Source: Diadema setosum
Lineage: Eukaryota > Echinodermata > Echinoidea > Diadematoida > Diadematidae
Reading direction: 5' to 3'
DNA: 64,000 nt
NCBI RefSeq assembly: GCF_964275005.1
Contig: NC_092703.1
Location: 1 to 64,000, forward strand
Made by a program: the position numbers and the translations under genes. This document shows positions 12,701-24,700 of this stretch, one piece after another; position 1 is the stretch's first letter, and each line of letters opens with the position of its first letter. The notes under the pieces were generated by a model. The model did no database searches and was not told the DNA's origin. It saw only the letters and a list, made by a program, of their open reading frames with translations.

Positions 12701-15700
12701 GGCTGCAGTTCTTCTTCGATCATATTCAAACTTGGCATGAAGGTGTATTATGGTTAGACGAAGATGCCTATGGTTTTTGGTGATGGCGCCCTCGCTTGTT
12801 CCATCTTTATACATGAAAAGGTAAATCCAATAGGGTCTGCTTGTGAGCGCTCTACTGGCTGCAGTTCTTCTTCGATCATCTTCAAACTTGGCATGAAGGT
12901 GTATTATGAATAGACGAAGACGCTTATTGTTTTTGGTGATGGCGCCCTCGCTTGTTCCGTCTTTATACATAAAAAGGTAAATCCAATAGCATCTGCTTGT
13001 GAGCGCTCTACTGGCTGCAGTTCTTCTTCGATCATCTTCATACTTGGCATGAAGGTGTATTATGATAAGACAAAGATGCCTATGGTTTTTGGTGATGGCG
13101 CCCTCGCTTGTTCCGTCTTTATACATGACAAGGTAAATCCAATAGGGTATGCTTCTTGATGCTGTGGGTTCTGGGGATACATGTGCTCGGCTGCGCGACC
13201 CGCCGAGCACGAAATTTCTAGTTCTCTCACTTTTCCACTAATAATTTATATTCTTTCTGGTCAGTTTATTCTGTCTTTATTTGTTACAAACTCAAAAAGC
13301 TGCATCACTTCGGTGATCCCTCGCATTTATCCCCAAGTTGAATTATCCTTCGGGTTTATGCCAGGTTTAAGTGTGTGCGTGTGTGTCACACACAAACACA
13401 CTGCTATAGCTTCTGACCACCCGAGCATTGAGAATTAAGGGTTTCTGGGACGAACACTGTACTAGGGCTTTCTATAGCTCAGTCGGTAGAGCACCGGTCT
13501 AGCAATCCGGAGGTCTCAGGTTCGACTCCTGATGGAATCCCATTTTCTTTGCTCACTTTTCCACTAGAATCAAACAAGGCAAAATATCATTATATAAGGG
13601 CTTTGTTGTCAGGTTAATGAGTGCCAACTCAATGAAAATTATGTGTGTGTGTGTGTGTGTGTGTGTGTTTGTTAGCTCACCTGAGCCAAAGGCTCAAGTG
13701 AGCTATTGCGATCGCCCTTCATCCGGCATCCGTCGTGCGTCGTCCGTCGTGCGTCGTGCATAAACTTTTTACATTTTCATCTTCTTCTTGAAAACCCCAA
13801 GACCGATTTTCATCAAACTTGGCAGGTAGCATCCCTAGGGGGTTAGGAACTCAATTTGTTAAAATGGGCACCATGCCCCACACAGGGGGCCCCCAGGGGG
13901 CCCCAACCCCCCCCCCCCCCCCCCAAAAAAAAAAATAAATAAATTAAGGAATCTGTAAAAATCTTCTTCTCTGGAACCAGAAGTGATAGAGCTAAGTTAG
14001 TACTATTAGCTAGTACATTGATGACTGTAGTTTCAAGTTTGTTCATGGCAGAATCAGGGGTGCCCCCTTGTGACCCAGGGGAGGGGTTCTAATGGGGCCT
14101 AAATTGTACATTTTCATCTTCTTCTTGAGAACCCCATGACCCATTTTCACCAAACTTGGCAGATAGCATCCCTAGGGGGTTAGGAACTCAATTTGTTAAA
14201 ATGGGCACCATGCCCCACCCAGGGGGCCCCAGGGGGCCCAAACGCCCCCAAATCAAGGAATCTTTAAAAATCTTCTTCTCTAGAACCAGAAGTGATAGAG
14301 CTAAGCTAATACTATGAGTTTGTACATTGATGACTGTAGTTTCAAGTTTGTTCATGGCAGAATCAGGGGTGCCCCCCTTGGGACCCAGGGGAAGGGAGTG
14401 AGGAGGGGTCCTAATGGGGCCTAAATTGTACATTTTTATCTTCTTCTCGAGAACCCCATGACCCGTTTTCACCAGACTTGGCAGGTAGCATCCCTAGGGG
14501 GTTAGGATCTCAATTTGTTAATATGGGCACCATGCCCCACCCAGTGGGCCTCCAGGGGGGCCCAAACCCCCAAAATGAAGGAATCTTTAAAAATCTTCTC
14601 TAGAATCAGAAGTTATAGAGCTAAGATAATACTATGAGTGAGCACATTAATGACTGTAGTTTCAAGTTTGTTCATAGGAGATCCAGGGGTGCCCCTCTTG
14701 GGGGCGGGGGGGGGGGGGGGGTGGTTGGGAAGGTCCAAATGGGGGCCTGAATTGTACATTTTCATCTTCTTCCTGAAAACCTCATGATGTATTTTCGTCA
14801 AACTTGGCAGGTAGCATCCCTAGGGGGTCAGGATCTCAATTTATAAAAATGGGCACCATGCCCCACCCAGAGGGCCCCAGGGGGCCCCAATCCCCCCAAA
14901 TTCAGGAATCTTAAAAAATTTGGGCCCTTATTGTACATTTCATCTTCTACTTGAGAATGCCTGGTCAAATTTTGGTAGAGCTGTGAATAATTTAGATTAG
15001 TGACTGCGTGAAAGGTGAACTTGCGATACTCAGGTGAGCGCTAGACCCGCAGGTCTCTTGTTTTGTTTTGTTTTGTTTTGTTGAGCCGAGCCATTCTAAT
15101 TGTAATGAACCTGAACCACACTATAGAAAGCTCTTGTGTCCTGGTAACCCAGTGACATTTTGGAAGATGTTTTGTATAATTATACAAATTATATTTACAA
15201 TCTTAGATCTCATTTGTCCCCGCCGAACGAGTTCGAGCAGGGGACTATGAAACGGGCTCCGTACGTGTGTGCGTCCGTGTGTCCGTCCGTCCGTCCGTCT
15301 GTGTGTGCGTCCGTGTGTGATCAAAATGTTCAATTTGCTACTTCTCTGTCATTTATGAGCCAATTTTGATTCTGTTTGCTTTATATGATAGCACTACATG
15401 GGAGCTTTGAAACTTCTACACAGAATTTCAGTTGTGACCTTTGACCTTGACCTTTGACCTATATTGTACATTTTGCTTCAAAATGCTACTCCTTCGCCAT
15501 TTCTAACCCGATTTCGATTCCGTTTGCTTTATGTGATGGCACTAGATGAGGGCTTCAAAACTTCTATACAGAATTTTGACCTTTGACTTCTTTGACCTTT
15601 GACCTTGAGTTTTGACCTGTATTGTACATTTTGCTACAAAATGCTACTCCTTCGCCATTTCTAACCTGATTTCGATTCCGTTTGCTTTATGTGATGGCAC

Positions 15701-18700
15701 TAGGTGAGGGCTTCAAAACTCCTACACCGAATTTTTACCTTTGACTTCTTTGACCTTTGACCTTGATTTTTTACCTGTATTGTACATTGGCTACAAAATG
15801 CTACTTCCGGCGGGGACATATATTACGCACCGCATAATTTCTACTTTTCCTTGTTTGATATTACTTCATAACTTCATGTCTTCCTCATCTACTATTCAAA
15901 TACTTTTGCATAATGATTAAGTCCTATTAGCAGATATCATCGGCAGGTTACTAACTTGTTATATTTGTTATACCTCTTCCGCAAAGTGGCACAGGAGGCA
16001 TTATTTTTTCGGGTTGTCCATCTGTCCTTTTTTCAGTCCATCCATTTGTTCTTTCATCGTTCCTCACGTCCATCCCTTATCAATTTTATAGACGACATAA
16101 ACTAAGAACTGCTTAAAGTATCCCATGAAACTTAGCATTTGTATGTATGAGTGGACGAAGTAGTACCTTTCATTTTTGAGTGCTCATGCTCAAAGGTCAT
16201 GTCAAATTCTCAAAAGGTCACTACTTTAAGCCATTATTTGCTTGTACAGATATACAACATTCATGGATGAGATCACAGACATTTTCGCCATTTGACACTG
16301 AGAAACTATTAGCTTTAAGAGCACTATTGCCCTAGCATATGACAACATTTTTGCATTTTGTTAGTTTACGGTCCAACCAGGATTTGCGAAGTTGATGAAA
16401 ATAAGAGTGTAGACATTATTTTCCGCATGTCTATGGAACGCCAGAGTGTTTTCTCATGAAGCTTATACTTGTTTTATTACCAAAGAAAGATTCCCTGTAG
16501 GGAAAGTTTTTGGCCATAAGATCAGAGGTGAAAAGTCAAGCAAAAATGCTAAAATTTCATATCTCTGAAATGACTCAAGGAACTTCATGAAACTGTAAAA
16601 TAGTACAGTACAATGCCTGACATTTATAATTCTCTTTGAACATAGGCCTATTGGGTCATGAGGTCCAAGGTCAAGGGTCAAAGGTTACCTTGAAATGCTA
16701 AGATCACATTATTTTATGCTGAAAATACACCATTTTCCCCCATACCCTGGAAATCACTGACACTACTTACTTGGTGATTAGACTTCGTACATACATACAC
16801 TGTACAATGTACGTGCATTACTGCACAGTGAATATGTCGGGATAGTTTGTTGGCATAGGGTTAAATGTCGGGTGAAAATACTAAAATATCATCTGTCTTC
16901 CATATTTTGAAAGTGGCTCTGTAAGTATTGCCCTTAGAATTTGTGTATCATTGCCAGATAATGAGTATTTGCCAATCATGTTTAATGAAATATAAAATCT
17001 CACATTTTCAGTATGTACTGTAGACCTACGTATTGGGAGAACAATGCGATGTTGTGGAGCTATATACCAGTCACCATTGTATGATTTCAAGTTTTTGTAC
17101 CTCTGATATCTAACCTTCAGTCAGTATCTTGACAAGCTGCCAATAGTGTTAACCTTTGGTATTGCAACCTCTGTGGGAGTGATCCATCGACTGCTTCCCC
17201 AATCTGCCTCCTCATGTCTCAGTATGGAGAAATTCCAAGCTGAACCATCATCAGTGTACCTCTCACAAGTCATTGACAAAGTAAGTCTGTGTGAGTAAAG
17301 TTCATTTTCTCAATAGAACCCTCCTCTGTGCTCTCCTGTGAGTTGGGTCAATGTGGGTAATATGGTCTTTTTTATATTTTTTCCCACCATGTCTTCTGGG
17401 GTTTCCCACATTAGTTGACTCCTCCCAGCAACTTCGATATCTATAGAGTATGATATAATGTTAACATATTTATCATTTGGAGTTATAGAATATATTCTGT
17501 GTAGTAGACTGTGTAGGATTATTGATACCACTGCTGTCTGCAACTCAATTTGAAATGATTCACTTATGTACTTTGAGGACATGATGTAAAGGCTTATTCA
17601 TCTTGAGATGTACAGTGCATACCAAAAAAAAACAAAAACAAAAACAAAAACAAAAACAAACTGTAATCAAGTTTTGGAGGGCTACTATTTCATAATTGTC
17701 ATTTATGGAGAGCTCAATGTTAGTTGTGAGGAAAATGGAACTCTTCTTCTTTCCATTGGTACCTACTTATGTTGACAAATGTCATGCATGAGTGAGAACG
17801 TGAGCTGTTATAAAGACAACAATGATAAATTCCCCCCTTTGAGTGTCACATGAAGGGAACAATGAATGTAACACTTGATGGATGAGATCTGTCAATGAAA
17901 ATGGTCAAATTAACGGGCCAGCCCGCATGACTGCAAGTTTGTGTTTGGGGTTTCTTCTAACTTTTTATGGTCCATAACCCTTAACATGGCCATGTTGTTG
18001 ATAACTTAATCACTCCCACAAAGGTTAATCCATTATCAATTTTCTCCCTTCATATTCAAAACATGGTTTGTCGCTACGACCTATGTGTTGAATATGAACA
18101 GAGAAAATGGACTGTGTGGGTCAGCCTTGTAGGAGTGACCAAGTTATCGGATACTGTAGATGGCCATGTTGCAGGTTTAATATGACCTTTAATAGAAACC
18201 CTCAACACAAACCTAAACACAAACATACATTCGTACAGGCTAGCCTGTTTATTTGGACACTTTCATTGGCAGATCTCATCCATTCAGTGAGACATTCATT
18301 GTTCCTTCATGTGACACTCAAACATGGAAAAAGTGAAATGTGTCATTGTTGTCTTTGAATTTCATGTGTTCAGTCATGCATGACATTTGTTAACATAATT
18401 AGGTATCAATGGAAAGAGGAAAAGTCTTCCTCTTTCTTCACAACCAACATTGTGCTCTCAATAGCTGACAATTATGAAATAGTAGCCCTCCAAAGTTGGA
18501 TTACCCTTTTTTTTATACGCACTGTATACAGTTGCCTGTACATAGTCAGGAGTTTAAAGACAAATATTTCTCAGGTCATCTCATTCTATGTAGAACATTT
18601 TTTCTTTTTTAATAAGTATACCTTTGCCAGTCTCTTAACATGCAGCAAATAATCTGGCATGCACAATGAGTCAAACATGTGATTGATCATTGCAATCTGA

Positions 18701-21700
18701 CGCTTGTACTACTATGTCTGACCTCTATTTATTAGTATGCAACATACCTCAAAGATAAGAGTGTTACATTGTAAATGATGAAAGTGAAAGACTTACCTGC
18801 TTTCCTTGCCTTTATTCTGTGTCTGGAATGCTATAAAAGTGGACATTTTTGCATAATGTTTGTGCACTTGATCTGGCAAGATGAGTTTTGCATATTTTTG
18901 TTTCTGTGGACTCAAAATAAAAAATAATTCTACATACAGCAAGCAAAATATATGCATATTTGTTATTTTGTTATGCTAGTTCCATGTCGTAGGGACATTT
19001 CCACATCAGGAACATCACTGTACAGTAGTGACCACAGGAACATGATTGACGTACATGTGCAAAACACCTTTGTGGGATATCCTAAAGAACTGACAAGAAA
19101 ATGCATTAAACATCTTTGCAGGTTCTGCTGACTGCCAAGCATCCATTCAAGCTAGGGTCAAAGGTCTTCCAGTTCTTGCTTGACCTCTTCCTCTATCATG
19201 ACTTTTCTGTCATGAATTTTGTGCAAGGGTTACAGGTATGTAATGCAGATCAACTGTATCTTGGTATGATCTAGCAATCTCCTAGAAAATGAAAATCAGA
19301 AAGTGTGGAGAGTACATAATATAATAGTCCTTCAGTATCATCTGATTATTCAAATAGTGAGTTTTCATCACACCCTTACATTCTATCTTCACATTAAGTT
19401 TGAATATTTCAGAAGTTGTAAGAGAGGTTTTCCTTTAGGTTAGTGAAGTCAAAGTGATATTGTATTCGCCATGAACTTTCAGACAATTTTGGAAGAAATT
19501 TTTTAAAGCACAAGAATACATGTCACATTTACAATTACTTAAGACTTGAGCTCAAGCTTCAGTTCTACTTGTTTACCTCTGTTATACTTCTCTCTATGCG
19601 AAGCATACATTCTAAATGGTATCACTTTTGTTTGGCTTGCAGTTTGCTGTCCTAGATCACTATTTCTCCCAGCCACTAAGCTTACTCTGTTGTCGTCATG
19701 GTGATGCTATCAGCAGGATCAGAAACTTGTCACATGAGCAGCTTGAGTTATTTCGACAGTTGCAGTCTTTCAGGAGGTAAATGGCAATTCCATGTCAAGA
19801 TTCATATGAAATAATGCAAACCAGGTAATAGTGATGACTACCTGTAAGATTGAAACCAAGCTGATCTTTCACATTCCGCTTCCATTTCCCAAGATGTTTT
19901 CCAGTTTCTCTATTGCAAGAACTGCTGATGGAACAGTATTGTATGATAGTGTACTATGTTTATTGTGGTTCAGTAGTTTAAGTTCACAAGATATCAATCT
20001 TGAGATCCCTGGTTCAAGTCTCCTGGCTGCAATAATTTTGCCCATTGACTAGGTACTTTGTCATCACTGTGTAGTTCAGTAGAAAGGGCTTTAACTTTTT
20101 ATGTGCCACATTCACATGCCTGACTCAGTTTACGGTTTGCCAAGTTTCCATATTCTGCTCCAACGCACACCCCCCCCCCCCAACCGAACGATAAATCACC
20201 AAATGCGACAGTACATTGAAAGCATTTCCAACAATTCCAATCTTGTCACATGTAGCTTGCATTTTATGAGGTGATTGGCTATGAAGCAGTATTCCCTAGT
20301 GGATTTTCTAGTAAATTCTAAGTTTTTGTTACTGTTTTATGTGCAAAAGTCATGGCATGACAATATAGCTACTGGTCATATGAAAGAGAAATAATTTTAG
20401 ATTTGTCACACAATTTTCATTGAAAAGAAGCTTAGAAATTTATCTACAACTTTGCTGTTTACATGTCCAAGGTAACAAGAATCAATGAAAGTTACATAGA
20501 TTTGAAAAACAGAATTTTTTCCCAAAGCATGATTGCATTGCTGTCTCAAACTGATGTGGCACACAGGGGGTTTACAGTATGGCACATAAAGAGTAAAGCC
20601 ACTGGTCCTGTACTTGTTAGCAAGCATTCACTGCATTCACTGACAGTCATGTAAGACAATATAGTCAACCTTGCCTAAGTCAATTCTATAGAAACTGGAG
20701 AAAAAGTCGAGACTTAGAGAAAATTTGAAAATGAGGATTAAAATCAATAGAATATAAAGAGAAGAGGACTTGAAAAGACCTTTGACTTTAGGGGATTATT
20801 TGACTTATGCGAGGTCGAGTTAAGCAAGGTTGACTGTATTCAAATCAAGACGGTTCCTTCCTTCAATAGAGCGTTGATACATGAGACCGGTATAACATTG
20901 CTTCATGCAAGCTTCTTAGTACATTGTCCTCATCTTTTCTCTTCCTCTCTCTCTGTCTCTCTCTTGATGTAAGCATTCTTTGAGGTGTTCATTTGTACAA
21001 GAAGCAGTTTTGTTTTGTTTTTTTTAAATCACCTACGTACATCAGCTGAAATAAAATGTCATCATGATATATCTTAGCTTGTGAAATATTGCTAGTCTCT
21101 AAAAAGAGACACAATTTTAACTTTTTGACATTAATCTTTTTCACTGACTTTTCAGTGAAAAATTGCGGGATTGACAACCACCAACTCTTACGATGGGAAT
21201 GATTTCACTTGTCTCCAATATTTTATATGGAAACATTGAATGGTTGATGTAATGATGAAACAATCTTCATGTCTCCAATATTGAATAAACTGCAATGTGA
21301 ATAGAGCTACTTTGTCTGTATGCAGGTTTGTGGATGGTTGCCCAGCTAGTGACCAGAGAGCCCTTCTACTGGATGACAAACACATGAAGGTCAGTCTGAT
21401 TAACTTCTCTCTTCTAAAATCACTACAGGTGAATATACATGTACATGCCAACTTCTCTCTCTTCACCACTACAGGTGAATATACATGCCAACTTCTCTCT
21501 CTTCACCACTACAGGTAGATATCAGTCAAATACTCTCTTTACCACTACAGGTAGATATCAGTCAAATTCTCTCACTTTACCACTACAGGTAGATATCAGT
21601 CAATTTCTCTCTCTTTACCACTACAGGTAGATATCAGTCAATTTCTCTCACTTTACCACTACAGGTAGATATCAGTCAATTTCTCTCTCTTTACCACTAC

Positions 21701-24700
21701 AGGTAGATATCTGTCAATTTCTCTCACTTTACCACTACAGGTAGATATCTGTCAATTTCTCTCTCTTTACCACTACAGGTAGATATCAGTCAATTTCTCT
21801 CACTTTACCACTACAGGAAGATATCTGTCAATTTCTCTCTCTTTACCACTACAGGTAGATATCAGTCAATTTCTCTCACTTTACCACTACAAGTAGATAT
21901 CTGTCAATTTCTCTCTCTTTACCACTACAGATAGATATCTGTCAATTTCTCTCTCTTTACCACTACAGGTAGATATCTGTCAATTTCTCTCACTTTACCA
22001 CTACAGGTAGATATCAGTCAATTTCTCTCACTTTACCACTACAGGTAGATATCAGTCAATTTCTCTCTCTTTACCACTACAGGTAGATATCTGTCAATTT
22101 CTCTCTCTTTACCACTACAGGTAGATATCTGTCAATTTCTCTCACTTTACCACTACAGGTAGATATCAGTCAATTTCTCTCACTTTACCACTACAGGTAG
22201 ATATCTGTCAATTTCTCTCTCTTTACCACTACAGGTAGATATCAGTCAATTTCTCTCACTTTACCACTACAGGTAGATATCAGTCAATTTCTCTCACTTT
22301 ACCACTACAGGAAGATATCAGTCAATTTCTCTCTCTTTACCACTACAGGTAGATATCAGTCAATTTCTCTCACTTTACCACTACAGGAAGATATCTGTCA
22401 ATTTCTCTCTCTTTACCACTACAGGTAGATATCTGTCAATTTCTCTCTCTTTCCCACTACAGGTAGATATCTGTCAATTTCTCTCTCTTTACCACTACAG
22501 GTAGATATCAGTCAATTTCTCTCTCTTTACCACTACAGGTAGATATCTGTCAATTTCTCTCTCTTTAACACTACAGGTAGATATCAGTCAATTTCTCTCT
22601 CTTTACCACTACAGGTAGATATCAGTCAATTTCTCTCACTTTACCACTACAGGAAGATATCAGTCAAATTCTCTCTCTTTACCACTACCGGTAGATATCA
22701 GTCAATTTCTCTCTCTTTACCACTACAGGTAGATATCAGTCAATTTCTCTCACTTTACCACTACAGGAAGATATCTGTCAATTTCTCTCTCTTTACCACT
22801 ACAGGTAGATATCTGTCAATTTCTCTCTCTTTACCACTACAGGTAGATATCTGTCAATTTCTCTCTCTTTACCACTACAGGTAGATATCAGTCAATTTCT
22901 CTCTCTTTACCACTACAGGTAGATATCTGTCAATTTCTCTCTCTTTAACACTACAGGTAGATATCAGTCAATTTCTCTCTCTTTACCACTACAGGTAGAT
23001 ATCAGTCAATTTCTCTCACTTTACCACTACAAGTAGATATCAGTCAAATTCTCTCTCTTTACCACTACCGGTAGATATCTGTCAATTTCTCTCTCTTTAC
23101 CACTACAGGTAGATATCAGTCAATTTCTCTCACTTTACCACTACAGGTAGATATCAGTCAATTTCTCTCACTTTACCACTACAGGTAGATATCAGTCAAT
23201 TTCTCTCACTTTACCACTACAGGAAGATATCTGTCAATTTCTCTCTCTTTACCACTACAGGTAGATATCTGTCAATTTCTCTCTCTTTACCACTACAGGT
23301 AGATATCAGTCAATTTCTCTCTCTTTACCACTACAGGTAGATATCAGTCAATTTCTCTCTCTTTACCACTACAGGTAGATATCTGTCAATTTCTCTCTCT
23401 TTACCACTACAGGTAGATATCAGTCAATTTCTCTCTCTTTACCACTACAGGTAGATATCTGTCAATTTCTCTCTCTTTAACACTACAGGTAGATATCAGT
23501 CAATTTCTCTCTCTTTACCACTACAGGTAGATATCAGTCAATTTCTCTCACTTTACCACTACAGGAAGATATCTGTCAATTTCTATCTCTTTACCACTAC
23601 AGGTAGATATCTGTCAATTTCTCTCTCTTTACCACTACAGGTAGATATCAGTCAATTTCTCTCACTTTACCACCACAGGTAGATATCAGTCAATTTCTCT
23701 CACTTTACCACTACAGGTAGATATCTGTCAATTTCTCTCTCTTTAACACTACAGGTAGATATCAGTCAATTTCTCTCTCTTTACCACTACAGGTAGATAT
23801 CAGTCAATTTCTCTCACTTTACCACTACAGGTAGATATCAGTCAATTTCTTTCTCTTTACCACTACAGGAAGATACCTGTCAAATTCTCTCTCTTTACCA
23901 CTACAGGTAGATATCTGTCAATTTCTCTCTCTTTACCACCACAGGTAGATATCAGTCAATTTCTCTCACTTTACCACTACAGGTAGATATCAGTCAATTT
24001 CTCTCTCTTTACCACTACAGGTAGATATCAGTCAATTTCTCTCACTTTACCACTACAGGTAGATATCAGTCAAATTCTCTGTCTTTACCACTACAGGTAG
24101 ATATCAGTCAATTTCTCTCACTTTACCACTACAGGTAGATATCAGTCAAATTCTCTCACTTTACCACTACAGGTAGATATCAGTCAAATTCTCTCTCTTT
24201 ACCACTACAGGTAGATATCAGTCAATTTCTCTCACTTTACCACTACAGGTAGATATCTGTCAATTTCTCTCACTTTACCACTACAGGTAGATATCTGTCA
24301 ATTTCTCTCTCTTTACCACTACAGGTAGATATCAGTCAATTTCTCTCACTTTACCACTACAGGTAGATATCAGTCAATTTCTCTCTCTTTACCACTACAG
24401 GTAGATATCTGTCAATTTCTCTCACTTTACCACTACAGGTAGATATCAGTCAATTTCTCTCACTTTACCACTACAGGAAGATATCAGTCAATTTCTCTCT
24501 CTTTACCACTACAGGTAGATATCAGTCAATTTCTCTCTCTTTACCACTACAGGTAGATATCAGTCAATTTCTCTCACTTTACCACTACAGGTAGATATCT
24601 GTCAATTTCTCTCTCTTTACCACTACAGGTAGATATCTGTCAATTTCTCTCACTTTACCACTACAAGTAGATATCTGTCAATTTCTCTCTCTTTACCACT

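Larger units (their letters stand above)
11464..17120 (+). other. ORC3 intron (5.7 kb) with SINEs and four Helentron-like elements
   Basis: Consecutive content: minus-strand tRNA-SINE copies (11620-12131), element with 156-bp units (12132-13221), plus-strand SINE (13222-13565), a (GT)n tract (13641-13668), a hairpin-ended element with ~340-bp units (13674-15060), a (TTTTG)n tract, a short AGGTCA element (15214-15844), and a decayed element (15969-17091) ending next to exon e. Confidence 0.75.

Noticed and set aside
12149..13210. Long repetitive minus-strand open frames (117 and 185 residues) as a repeat protein gene
   Set aside because: They arise from a 156-bp non-coding tandem unit inside a hairpin-ended element; no start context, splice structure or known domain.
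13465..13541. A functional tRNA-Ala(AGC) gene
   Set aside because: Acceptor stem pairs poorly, anticodon stem has a T-T mismatch, and sister copies share long non-tRNA flanks, which points to a SINE.
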